DNA of 64,000 nucleotides from Streptomyces wuyuanensis (lineage in GTDB: Bacteria; Actinomycetota; Actinomycetes; Streptomycetales; Streptomycetaceae). The DNA is taken from NCBI RefSeq assembly GCF_900103455.1, contig NZ_FNHI01000001.1, positions 186,001 to 250,000 of the forward strand, in the 5' to 3' direction. Shown piece by piece: positions 8,547-17,371 of the stretch (its first letter is position 1; every line of letters begins with the position of its first letter). The notes beneath the pieces are model-generated. The model saw only the letters and a list, made by a program, of their open reading frames with translations, did not search any database and had not been told where the DNA came from. The position numbers and the translations under genes are program-made.

Positions 8547-9683
8547 TCACCGCACCCGCAGCGGAGCGCCGTCGTGGTGGTCCAGCAGCGCCTGGGCGGC
8601 GCTCAGCCGCGACGGCGGGTGGAAGGCCAGCGCGCGGCTGACGGCCAGGAGCTGCCCGACCTCCGGGGAGGTGACGAATGCCAGGCCGCCGAGGAGCTCG
8701 GCGGACCGGTCCGCAAGATCGACCAGCAGGTCCTGGACGGCGTAGCGGGCGGTGAGCGCCGCCCCCAGCTCGTCGTTCCCGACCGTGCCGGAGTCGATCG
8801 CACCGGCTACGTTCTCGGTGAGCGCCGCGGCCGCCTCCATACCGATGACGAGGGCGGCCCGGTCGCCCGCGCTGCCCCGCCCGGCGCGGATGGCCCGCTC
8901 CGCAAGACCGCCGACCGCACCCGTGTAGGCCGAGGTGACCAGCAGCTCGAACCAGACGAACCCGACGGTCTGCAACGTGTCGAGTCCGGAGCCCAGTTCG
9001 ACCTGGGGGCGCAGCATCAGCTCTTCGGCCACGAGGACGTCCCGGAGGACCAGTTCGTCGCTCTCGGCGCCCGCGAGGACGGGCGTTCCCCAGAACGGAT
9101 TGCGGCTGATTCCGGGGGAGCCGGCGGGTATCAGGGCGACGCCCAGCTGGGTGGAACCGTCGTCCCCGGTGAGTGCGACGCTCGCGGTGAGCAGGTCCAT
9201 CGAACGGGAGAGGCTGCACGGCTTCTTGCTTCCGTTGACGACGTAACCGTTCTCGGCGCGCCGGGCGGTGACCGCCGACTCGAGGATGCCGGAGCCCGTC
9301 CGGCCCTCGGCGAAGCCCGAGGCGACGAGCAGCCGGTCCCGGGCGATGCCCTCGATCAGCATCCATTCGAGACCGGAGGCCCCGGCCGAGCCGACGAGCG
9401 CGACGAGACCCGCAACCGAGAAGTTGTGCATGGCGCTCGCCACGCCGAGCGAGGGGGAGAGGGCGCCGAGCGCACGGGTGATCCGCGCCGCGTCGACGGC
9501 GCTCACCCCGGAGCCGCCGTACGTCGTCGGGATGAGCAGCCCGGGTCCTCCGGCGCGACGGAACGCGTCGAGTGCCGGCCCGCCCGGGGACTCCAGGGTG
9601 GTGGGCGGTACGTCCGCCAGTTCGTCGTACAGATGGGGCAGGTGCTTCTCGCACGCCTCGCGCGCGCGGTCCATGGAGCGCAT
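8547..9683 (-). CDS. Acyl-CoA dehydrogenase-like flavoprotein, probable amine N-hydroxylase
   Basis: 378 residues with the acyl-CoA dehydrogenase fold: N-terminal helical domain ('LLIPTTYGGSGVSAVDAARI'), middle beta domain ('GFAEGRTGSGILESAVTARRAENGYVVNGSKKPCSL') and C-terminal helical bundle. It lacks the usual catalytic Glu motif of beta-oxidation enzymes as far as I can see. The same fold is used by group D flavin monooxygenases, including the isobutylamine N-hydroxylase VlmH of valanimycin, which fits the gene order here (aminotransferase next to it). Such enzymes need a flavin reductase; none is in the window. ATG at 9683 overlaps the upstream stop as TGATG. Confidence 0.86.
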   Translation of the reverse strand: MRSMDRAREACEKHLPHLYDELADVPPTTLESPGGPALDAFRRAGGPGLLIPTTYGGSGVSAVDAARITRALGALSPSLGVASAMHNFSVAGLVALVGSAGASGLEWMLIEGIARDRLLVASGFAEGRTGSGILESAVTARRAENGYVVNGSKKPCSLSRSMDLLTASVALTGDDGSTQLGVALIPAGSPGISRNPFWGTPVLAGAESDELVLRDVLVAEELMLRPQVELGSGLDTLQTVGFVWFELLVTSAYTGAVGGLAERAIRAGRGSAGDRAALVIGMEAAAALTENVAGAIDSGTVGNDELGAALTARYAVQDLLVDLADRSAELLGGLAFVTSPEVGQLLAVSRALAFHPPSRLSAAQALLDHHDGAPLRVR

Positions 9684-11338
9684 CAGTGACGCTTCCTCTC
9701 GTTCTGGTCGCCGGGAAGGGCCGCCTCGGTCCGGGCGTCGCCGAACACCGCCTGCCGGGGGAGGACGCCCCGGGCGACGCTGACTCCCTGGAGGTGCGTG
9801 GTGCGCAGCAGCGGGAAGTTGGCCTCACCGCCCGGGCCGCCGGTCAGGCCGGTGCCGCCGTGCGTCGGCAGCAGGGGCAGGAAGCCGATGTGGGAGTCGT
9901 TGACCTTCAGCAGCCCCCCGCCGCGGATCGCGGCGAGGTAGCCGGCGATGACGTCCTCGTCCTCGGCCCACAGCGAGTTGCGCAGCCCGTACTCGTTGGC
10001 GCTGGTGAACGCGGTGACGGCGTCGAGGAGTTCGGCGTCCGGGCGGTCCTCGGGCACCACGACGGGCAGCAGGGGGAAGAACGTCTCGTGCCGCACGACG
10101 TCCAGGTCGCGGGCGCCCTTCAGCCCGTCCACCCGCACCACGGTCGGTTCCAGGAACACACCGTTCATGTCGTCGGCCTCGCCGTGCACGTCCAGGCGCC
10201 GGCCTCCGCACACCAGCCTGCCGCCGCCGTCCGTGGCCTGGCGCAGTACCTCGAAGAAGCGGTCGGTGCGCAGCACCGGCGAGAGGAGGGCTTCCGGCTC
10301 GTCGGGGAGGCCGGGACGGATCGCCCTCGCCCGGTCGGCGAGCAGGCCGAGCAGCTCGTCGGCCACGGCGGGGTGCACGACGGCGCAGTTGGGGACCATG
10401 CAGATCTGCCCGGAGCCGTAGAACGCCTCCGCCAGCGCGTCCGCCGCGCGCTCCAGGTCCGCGTCGCGCCACACGACCACGATGTCGTTGCCGGCGAGCT
10501 CCAGGACCGGCTTCTTGCCCCGCGCCACGCACTCGGCGCCGAAGGCGATGCCCTTCTCGCTGTCCCCGAAGTACATGATGTCGTCGACCAGCGGGCTGTC
10601 CAGCCACTGGGCCAGTGCGGGCCCGGCCGGTGAGCAGATCGCGGAGAGGACCCCGGGGGGTGCCCCGGTCCGTTCGAGCGCCGGCACGATCAGTTCGTGC
10701 AGTGCGTGCATCACGCCGAGCGGTGCGCTGCGGGGTGCCCGGACGACGAGGGAGTTGCCGCCCGCGAGGACCCAGATGCCGAGGAGCGCGTTGGCGACCG
10801 TGGCGTTCTGCGGGGGGTTGAGGCACACGACCCCGTCGGCGACCCGGCGGAGCGTCAGCTCACGGGGCCCCAGCCGCCGGCGGTGCTCCATCTGTCCCGC
10901 GATCCACTCCCTGGTCTCGGGCCCGGTGTTCGCCAGCATCCCGGCGACCTCCCAGCGGGCGAGCATCCGGGGGTGGCCCTCGGCGACCATCACGTCGATG
11001 ATCTCGGCGCTCTTCTCACGGACGAGGTGGTGGAACTCCTCCACCACCCGCAGCCGGGTGGCCGGTGGAACCGCCGACCAGGCCCGGGCTGCCCCCGCGG
11101 CGACGTGGAGAGCCGCGTCCATGTCGTGGCCGTCGCCGACCGCCACCCGGCCGATGACGTCGTCCGTGGCGGCCTCCGGTGCGATCCGGCCCCGCTCCAG
11201 GCCCCGTTTGAGCCGGACCGAGCCCATCGTGTCCCGCAGCATCGCCGACGAGTGCACGGTGTAGACCCACTTGTCCGAGGGCCGCTCGTGGCCGTCCACG
11301 TAGGTGCCGTAGCTGCGCATTGCCGACTCCGTCCTCAT
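9683..11338 (-). CDS. Aldehyde dehydrogenase-superfamily protein, candidate acyl-thioester reductase
   Basis: 551 residues (ATG 11338, overlapping the PKS stop as ATGA; ATG 11320 with GGAG upstream is an alternative). Superfamily signs: cofactor region 'VVCLNPPQNATVANALLGIWVLAGGNSLVVRAP' and 'FGDSEKGIAFG', the Glu region 'KPVLELAGND', the nucleophile in 'YGSGQICMVPNC' (Cys about residue 312) and the C-terminal 'ETFFPLLPVVV'. It is longer than most ALDHs, with a unique N-terminus. Since the operon also holds an aminotransferase and the PKS/ACP upstream, I propose reduction of an acyl-thioester to the aldehyde that is aminated. Oxidation of an aldehyde is the alternative direction. Confidence 0.85.
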   Translation of the reverse strand: MRTESAMRSYGTYVDGHERPSDKWVYTVHSSAMLRDTMGSVRLKRGLERGRIAPEAATDDVIGRVAVGDGHDMDAALHVAAGAARAWSAVPPATRLRVVEEFHHLVREKSAEIIDVMVAEGHPRMLARWEVAGMLANTGPETREWIAGQMEHRRRLGPRELTLRRVADGVVCLNPPQNATVANALLGIWVLAGGNSLVVRAPRSAPLGVMHALHELIVPALERTGAPPGVLSAICSPAGPALAQWLDSPLVDDIMYFGDSEKGIAFGAECVARGKKPVLELAGNDIVVVWRDADLERAADALAEAFYGSGQICMVPNCAVVHPAVADELLGLLADRARAIRPGLPDEPEALLSPVLRTDRFFEVLRQATDGGGRLVCGGRRLDVHGEADDMNGVFLEPTVVRVDGLKGARDLDVVRHETFFPLLPVVVPEDRPDAELLDAVTAFTSANEYGLRNSLWAEDEDVIAGYLAAIRGGGLLKVNDSHIGFLPLLPTHGGTGLTGGPGGEANFPLLRTTHLQGVSVARGVLPRQAVFGDARTEAALPGDQNERKRH

Positions 11339-14178
11339 CCCAGGTCCCCGTCTTTGCCGGCCGGTTCGGCGATCCGCGCCAGTGCCCGGTCGAAGGTCGC
11401 GGCGAGAGCTTCGAGCCGCCCGCCGTCCTCGAACATGCTGAAGTGGTCGCCGGGCGTCTTCAGGACCTCGACCCGGCCCTCGACGTGACCGCCCCAGAGG
11501 GACGCCTTGTCGAGGCGCCGGATGCGCATGGTGTCCAGAAGCGCGCCGTCCTCGTCCTCCTCGGCGACCACCAGCACGATGTCGCCGTCGAACCGGCGGT
11601 CCGGGTAGTGGCCCTTGAGCAGATCGTGGTTGTGCCGCCAGGCCGCGACGAAGCCCTCGCGGCGCAGCAGCTCCATCTGCTCCTCGTCGGCAGCGGCGGA
11701 CGTGAGCAGCAGCGGAACGGCGCGCTCGAACTCGTCGTCGCCGATGTGGCCGCCGACGTACGCCTCCGGCGGGTGGCTGTCCAGCATCAGCAGCGTGTCG
11801 ACCTCCTCGCCCGCAGCCCGCAGCTGGAGCGCCATCTCGAACAGCACATTGCCGCCGAAGGAGTAGCCGCCCAGCCGGTACGGGCCGTGGGGCTGCTCGC
11901 GCCGGATCTGTTCGACGTAGAGCGCCGCCAGTTCACGCAGCGTGCCCGGTCGCCCGTCCTCCTCGCCGGGGTAGGACACCGCGGCGAGGGGCTCGGCGGA
12001 GCGGGAGTGGACGGCCATCCGGAAGTAGACGAAGTTGGTGCCACCGGCGGGGTGGACGAGGAACAGCGTCCGGCCCTCGCCCTGGCGGATCGGCACGACG
12101 CGCCCGATGCGGTCCCGGGCACCGCCCGGGGCCGCGCCGACGGACACGACGTAGTCGGCCAGTTCGCCCACCGTGCTCAACTGCGCGAAGACATCGAGGT
12201 CGATCGGCACGCCGAACGCGTCGCGCAGGGAGGTCGCGATCTCGACCGCGAGCATCGAGTCCCCGCCGAGGTCGTAGTAGTCGTCGTCCTCGGCGATTCC
12301 GGTCACCCCGAGGTGCTTCCCCAGCAGGGCGGTGAACTGTTCCCTGGTCACTCCCGTGCCCGTGCCCGTGCCCGTGTCCACGGACTCGTCGGCCGTGACC
12401 GCCCCACCGGTCGGCGGGGCCGCCTCGATCCAGTGGCGGTTGCGCTGGAAGGGGTAGGCCGGCAGGGCGATCTTCCGTGCCGAGCGGAAGTCCCAGGCCT
12501 CGGCCCACTCGCCGGCGGGCAGGTCGCGCCCGGCCAGCCAGCTCCGCACGGCCTGTCCGGTGACACCGGAGTCCGCGGCCGCCCGGCCGTCCGCGCGTTC
12601 GTCCAGGAACGCGTCGAGCTCCTCCAGTACCTCGTCGATGTCCGCGGCGGCGAACGCGTGCCGTACGGGCATCGGCTGCCGGCCTGCGAGCAGCGTGTAC
12701 GCGAGGTCGCGCACGGTCGGGCGGTGCCGCTCGGCCGCGAGGTGGTCCCGCAGCCGGCGCGCGACGGCCCGCAGACCGCGGTCGTCCTTCCCCGAGAGCA
12801 CGACCGGGTAGCGCACGCCGGTCGGCCCGGACTCCGCGACCTGTGGCCGGGGCGCGGCCTCCAGTACGCAGTGCGCGTTCGTACCGCCCAGGCCGAAGGA
12901 GCTCACGGCCGCGGCCCGCAGACGCAGTTGGTGAGGGCCCTCGGCGGTGGTGCGCACCTGGTAGGGGAGTGCGTCCAGACCGATGTGAGGATTGGGCGCG
13001 GTGAAGTTGATCTGCGGCGGGACGGTCTGGTGGTGCAGCACCAGCGCCGTCTTGATCAGTCCGGCCACGCCCGCGGCGGCGTCGAGATGGCCGATGTTGG
13101 CCTTGAGGCTGCCGACGGCGCAATCGGGGGCCGGTCCGCCGGCGGCGCGGTGCGCCGCGGCGAGCGCCCGCAGCTCCAGCGGGTCGCCGAGCGCGGTTCC
13201 CGTGCCGTGCGCCTCGACGTACCCGATGGAGTCCGCCGGCACGCCGGAGTCCCGCAGGGCCGCTTCGATGACGGCCTGCTGCCCTGCGGGGCCCGGGGCG
13301 GTGAAACCGATCTTGTCGGAGCCGTCGTTGTTGACGGCGCTGCCGCGGAGCACCGCGTAGACGCGGTCTCCCTCGGCGAGTGCCCTGTCCAGCGGCTTGA
13401 GCACCACGACTCCGCAGCCGTTCCCCTTCACCGTGCCGCCGGACGCGGCGTCGAAGACCCGGCAGTGCCCGTCCTGGGAGAGGATTCCGCCTTCCTGGTA
13501 CAGGTAGCCGCTGGTCTGGGGCACGGTGATGCTGACGCCGCCGACGAGGGCAGCGTCGCAGTCGCCGCGTTCCAGTGCCGTGCAGGCGAGGTGCACCGCG
13601 GTGAGCGAGCTGGAGCAGGCGGTCGCCACGCTGATGCCCGGGCCGGTCAGACCGAGCTTGTAGGCGACCCGGGTGGCGAGGAAGTCCTTGTCGTTCCCGA
13701 TCAGCACCGGGTAGTTCATCGCCTCGTCGGCGTGGTCGGCCGACCGCAGGACCTGGGAGAGCAGATACGTGCTCAGGCTCGTGGCGGCGAAGACGCCGAT
13801 CCGGCCGTCGCTCCAGTCCGGGCGGGTGCCCGCGTCCTCGAGCGCCTCCCAGGCGCAGGTCAGCAGGATTCGGTGCTGCGGGTCCATCAGGGCGGCGTCA
13901 CGTCCGGTGATGCCGAAGAACTGCTCGTCGAAGAGGTCCGCGCCGGCCATGTCGGCACCCGCGGGGACGCGGTTGGGATCGGAGATCCCCGCCTCCGGTA
14001 CGCCGGCGGCGCGCATCTCGTCGGCGGTGAACTCCCGCACGGACTCCTGGCCGTTCAGCAGGTTCTGCCAGAACTGGCCGATGTCGTCCGCGCCGGGGAA
14101 GCGGCCGGCCATGCCGACGACGGCGACGGGCGTGCCCCGGCCGGATCGCCGGGACTGCTCGGGTGCGAACTCGGTCAC
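11335..14178 (-). CDS. KS-ACP-TE polyketide synthase module without acyltransferase
   Basis: 947-residue megasynthase protein. Ketosynthase (about 15-440): TACSSS (Cys about 186), HGTGT (about 324) and NIGH (about 361), all intact. Then about 130 residues that look like KS-AT linker and the post-AT 'LPAYPFQRNRHWIE', but no AT GHSxG domain. ACP with 'YYDLGGDSMLAVEI' (Ser about 638). Thioesterase with GYSFGG (Ser about 772), Asp in 'LMLDSHPP' and late His in 'TPGDHFSMF'. It follows the NRPS gene with a GTGA overlap and AAGGAG upstream. So it would extend an NRPS-bound intermediate by one unit supplied in trans, and release it. No AT gene lies in the window; housekeeping FabD may serve. Confidence 0.92.
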   Translation of the reverse strand: MTEFAPEQSRRSGRGTPVAVVGMAGRFPGADDIGQFWQNLLNGQESVREFTADEMRAAGVPEAGISDPNRVPAGADMAGADLFDEQFFGITGRDAALMDPQHRILLTCAWEALEDAGTRPDWSDGRIGVFAATSLSTYLLSQVLRSADHADEAMNYPVLIGNDKDFLATRVAYKLGLTGPGISVATACSSSLTAVHLACTALERGDCDAALVGGVSITVPQTSGYLYQEGGILSQDGHCRVFDAASGGTVKGNGCGVVVLKPLDRALAEGDRVYAVLRGSAVNNDGSDKIGFTAPGPAGQQAVIEAALRDSGVPADSIGYVEAHGTGTALGDPLELRALAAAHRAAGGPAPDCAVGSLKANIGHLDAAAGVAGLIKTALVLHHQTVPPQINFTAPNPHIGLDALPYQVRTTAEGPHQLRLRAAAVSSFGLGGTNAHCVLEAAPRPQVAESGPTGVRYPVVLSGKDDRGLRAVARRLRDHLAAERHRPTVRDLAYTLLAGRQPMPVRHAFAAADIDEVLEELDAFLDERADGRAAADSGVTGQAVRSWLAGRDLPAGEWAEAWDFRSARKIALPAYPFQRNRHWIEAAPPTGGAVTADESVDTGTGTGTGVTREQFTALLGKHLGVTGIAEDDDYYDLGGDSMLAVEIATSLRDAFGVPIDLDVFAQLSTVGELADYVVSVGAAPGGARDRIGRVVPIRQGEGRTLFLVHPAGGTNFVYFRMAVHSRSAEPLAAVSYPGEEDGRPGTLRELAALYVEQIRREQPHGPYRLGGYSFGGNVLFEMALQLRAAGEEVDTLLMLDSHPPEAYVGGHIGDDEFERAVPLLLTSAAADEEQMELLRREGFVAAWRHNHDLLKGHYPDRRFDGDIVLVVAEEDEDGALLDTMRIRRLDKASLWGGHVEGRVEVLKTPGDHFSMFEDGGRLEALAATFDRALARIAEPAGKDGDLG

Positions 14179-17100
14179 TGGGTCGCTCCTTCCTGGGCAG
14201 CGTGGGAGCCGGCGGCACCGGGGGCCTTCCCGTCCGCTCCGAGGGTGTCGATGTGTGCGGCCAGTCTGCGCACCGTGGTGTGCGTGAACAGGGCGATCAT
14301 GTCGAGGGAAACTCCCGGGAGTTGTTCCTGGAGCCTCGTGTGCACGTCGGCCACGTGCATCGAGGAGCCTCCGATGTCGAAGAAGTTGTCGTCCTCGCCC
14401 ACGCTCACGCCGGGCAGGACGTCACTCCACACGGAGAGCACCAGGTCGGTGGTGGTGCGACCGGTCGGCGTGCGCCCGAGCGGCGCCGGTGCGGCGTCGC
14501 CGAGGGCGGGCCAGGGCAGCGCGGCGTCGTCCACCTTGCCGTTCACGGTCAGCGGCAGGGCCGTCAGCCGCACCGTCCTGGCGGGAACCATGTAGGCGGG
14601 GAGCCGTTCGCGCAGCAGCCGCAGCAGGGGCCTGTCGTCCGGCACCGCCGCCGAGTCCACGACGAAGGCGACGAGGGACGGATGCTCCGGGTCGCGGCCG
14701 TCGAGCCGGACCGCGGCTTCGCGCACGCCGTCGACGGACAGCAGCGCCGACTCGACCTCACCGAGCTCGATGCGGAAGCCGCGCAACTGGACCTGGGTGT
14801 CGATGCGGCCCAGATGCACGAGAGATCCGTCCGGCCGGGCCAGGGCGAGATCGCCGCTGCGGTACGCCGTGACTCCGTCCGCGACGACGAAGCGCTCGGA
14901 CGTCAGGTCGGGCCTGCCGAGGTAGCCGAGCGTCACACCCGGACCGGACACGACGAGTTCTCCGGGTACGCCGGGCGGGCAGTGGTGGCCCTCGCCGTCG
15001 ACGACGCTGACGGTGAGATCGGCCAGGGGCCTGCCGATCAGCGAGGACCTCTCCATGAGGGCGTCCGCGGGAGTGACCGCGTGGTGGGTGACGTGCACGG
15101 TGGTCTCGGTGATCCCGTACATGTTGACCAGCCGTGCCTGCTCGCCCATCAGCTCGTACCAGGGGCGCAGGGCGGCGTAGCGGAGGGGCTCGCCGCCGAA
15201 GACGACGTACCGCACGTCGAGTGCGGTCCGGTCGCCCGGCCGCAGCACTTTCAGCAACTGGCCGAAGGCGGAGGGGGTCTGGTTGAGCACGGTCACGCCG
15301 TACTCGGCGAGGAAGTCGCGGAACTGCTGCGGTGAACGGGCCGTGTCCGCCGGCACCACGGCCACCTGGCCGCCGTACAGCAGGGCGCCGAAGATCTCCC
15401 AGACCGAGAAGTCGAACGCGTAGGAGTGGAACAGACTCCAGACGTCGTCGGGACCGAAGTCGAAGTGCTCCTCGCAGGCCCGGAAGAGGCGGACGACGTT
15501 CCTGTGCGTGACCTGGACACCCTTGGGGCGGCCGGTCGAGCCGGAGGTGAAGATGGTGTACGCGCAGGCGTCCGGGTCCTTCACCGGCTCCGGTGCGGGA
15601 ACCGGTTCCCCGGGCACCAGCAGGGCCGAGGCGTCGAGGTGGCGCACCGCCCGGTCAGGCCAGCGCTCCTCGTCGGCGACGACGGGGAGACCGTCGGGGA
15701 AGCTCTCCAGGATCCGGCCGACACGGCTCGCGGGCGATCCCGGGTCGAGCGGCACGTACGCCTTGCCCGCCTTGAGCACACCGAGGATCACCGCGAGCAG
15801 GTCGGACCCGCGCCGCATGGCCACACCCACGTGTTCGCCCGGCACCTCGCGGCCGAGGGCGTGGGCCACCCGGTCGGCACGGGCGTCCAGTTCGGCGTAG
15901 GTGACGGACTCGTCACCGTCGCGCACGGCGACGCGCTCGGCATGGGTCCGTGCCACGTCCGAGAACCACGTCGTCAGGGACGGGAACGGGCCGTCGTCCA
16001 CGACGCGCGCGCCGGGGTTGATGCGCCGGGACAGCTCCCTCTCCGCCTCGGGGGGCATCGCGGGGATGTCGCGCAGGGGCACGTCCGCACCGGCGGCGGA
16101 CACCGTTTCCAGGACCTGCCGCATGCAGGCGAGCGGGTCGGTGCCCCACTGCTCCTCGGAGCACTCGACGTTGACGTTGAAGCTGGTACCGAAGTCCTCG
16201 ACGTTCATGACGAGGGGGTACTTGGCGTACCGGCGCGGCAGTTCGATCGACTCGATGGTGCAGCCCGGGATCCGGATCTGCAGGGGTTGCTTGTAGTAGG
16301 TGAAGGCGCTGTTGAACGCGAGCGAGCCGCCCTCGGCACCGGGGCACACCTCCCGCACCTGGGCGGCCACGTCGAAGCCCTGGTAGCGGAGCATTCCGAG
16401 CGTGGTCTCCTGCACGTCCCGGCACAGGTCGCCGAAGCTGCCGAAGTCGGACAGGTCCACCGCGAGGGGAAGGATGTTGACGAAGTATCCGGACGCCTTG
16501 CGCTGGCGGATGCCCCGGCGGTTCGCCAGGGGGAGGCCGGTGACGACCTCGCGCCGGCCGGTGACGCGGGCGTGGACGAGGAGGTACGCCCCGAGGAAGA
16601 AGGCGAAGGGGCTGACACCGATGTCCTCGGCCCTGGCGCGGATCAGGCCGCTCTCCTCCTCGGTGAGGATGAGGTGACGCTGGTGCCCCCGCAGGGCGCC
16701 GCCGGCCGAACGGCTGCCCTGGAGACGGTCGTCGGAGAACGTCGTCACTCCACCGAGCCGCTTGCGGAAGAAGTCGACGGCGGCGGACGACGCGGGTGCG
16801 GCACCGGTGACGAGCGAGCCGGGCTCGTCCAGGGCGGCCGGGGTCAGTTCGGCGTCCGGGTCGGCGTACAGGCGCTCCAGCTCGGTGACGAACATGTAGA
16901 AGGTGTAGGCGTCGCAGATCAGGTGTGAGAACAGGAGCGTGACGAACACTCCGTCCGGAGCCCGGAAGATCTCGAAGTCGTACTGGCGGGGTGCCTCGGG
17001 AGGGATGGGGCGGTCGGCCTTGGCGGCGAACCGCCGGGGTGCCTCGCGTAAGCCCTCGCCGTGGAGTTCGGTCACCGTCACCAGGTCGGCCGGATCGGCG

Positions 17101-17342
17101 ATGTCGGGGACGCGGTGGACCGCGTACACGATTCCGCCGCGCTCCTCGAATGAGGTGTTGAGCGCGCGGATTCCCGCCCCCAGCCGCCCGATGACCGTCC
17201 TCAGCCGGTCGACGTCGACCGGGCCCGTGATGTGGAACGTGCCACCCAGGTTGAACGACGGGTCTCTGGGGAACACCCGTGCGTGTGTGTAGAGCTTGAG
17301 CTGCGCCGGGGTCGCCGGCGTCACGCTCTCTTGGCTTCCCAT
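14175..17342 (-). CDS. NRPS module C-A-PCP with threonine-like specificity code
   Basis: 1055 residues. Condensation domain (about 5-440): the active motif reads 'SHLICDA' near residue 142, keeping the catalytic His and Asp but replacing the first His (Ser) and the final Gly (Ala). Adenylation domain (about 450-940): 'IFTSGSTGRPKG', 'NMYGITETT', 'YRSGDLA', 'GRIDTQVQLRGFRIELGEVE', and 'NGKVDDAALP'. Reading the pocket by hand gives D-F-W-N-V-G-M-V-H-K, one change from the threonine code DFWNIGMVHK. PCP: 'NFFDIGGSSMHVAD' (Ser about 990). I chose ATG 17342 because GGGGGAAGC precedes it; ATG 17375, overlapping the SDR stop, is possible. It should hand a threonyl-type residue to the KS-ACP-TE protein. 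Confidence 0.92.
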   Translation of the reverse strand: MGSQESVTPATPAQLKLYTHARVFPRDPSFNLGGTFHITGPVDVDRLRTVIGRLGAGIRALNTSFEERGGIVYAVHRVPDIADPADLVTVTELHGEGLREAPRRFAAKADRPIPPEAPRQYDFEIFRAPDGVFVTLLFSHLICDAYTFYMFVTELERLYADPDAELTPAALDEPGSLVTGAAPASSAAVDFFRKRLGGVTTFSDDRLQGSRSAGGALRGHQRHLILTEEESGLIRARAEDIGVSPFAFFLGAYLLVHARVTGRREVVTGLPLANRRGIRQRKASGYFVNILPLAVDLSDFGSFGDLCRDVQETTLGMLRYQGFDVAAQVREVCPGAEGGSLAFNSAFTYYKQPLQIRIPGCTIESIELPRRYAKYPLVMNVEDFGTSFNVNVECSEEQWGTDPLACMRQVLETVSAAGADVPLRDIPAMPPEAERELSRRINPGARVVDDGPFPSLTTWFSDVARTHAERVAVRDGDESVTYAELDARADRVAHALGREVPGEHVGVAMRRGSDLLAVILGVLKAGKAYVPLDPGSPASRVGRILESFPDGLPVVADEERWPDRAVRHLDASALLVPGEPVPAPEPVKDPDACAYTIFTSGSTGRPKGVQVTHRNVVRLFRACEEHFDFGPDDVWSLFHSYAFDFSVWEIFGALLYGGQVAVVPADTARSPQQFRDFLAEYGVTVLNQTPSAFGQLLKVLRPGDRTALDVRYVVFGGEPLRYAALRPWYELMGEQARLVNMYGITETTVHVTHHAVTPADALMERSSLIGRPLADLTVSVVDGEGHHCPPGVPGELVVSGPGVTLGYLGRPDLTSERFVVADGVTAYRSGDLALARPDGSLVHLGRIDTQVQLRGFRIELGEVESALLSVDGVREAAVRLDGRDPEHPSLVAFVVDSAAVPDDRPLLRLLRERLPAYMVPARTVRLTALPLTVNGKVDDAALPWPALGDAAPAPLGRTPTGRTTTDLVLSVWSDVLPGVSVGEDDNFFDIGGSSMHVADVHTRLQEQLPGVSLDMIALFTHTTVRRLAAHIDTLGADGKAPGAAGSHAAQEGATQ

Positions 17343-17371
17343 GCTTCCCCCAAAAGTGCTTTCGTGTGCCC

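Noticed and set aside
7359-9689. 776-codon open frame on the plus strand
   Set aside because: Shadow of the aminotransferase and the flavoprotein; no recognisable domain and no SD.
11320-14595. 1091-codon open frame on the plus strand
   Set aside because: It is the antisense of the KS-ACP-TE and the NRPS end; composition is Val/Arg/Gly-rich shadow with no domain, while the minus strand has full catalytic motifs.
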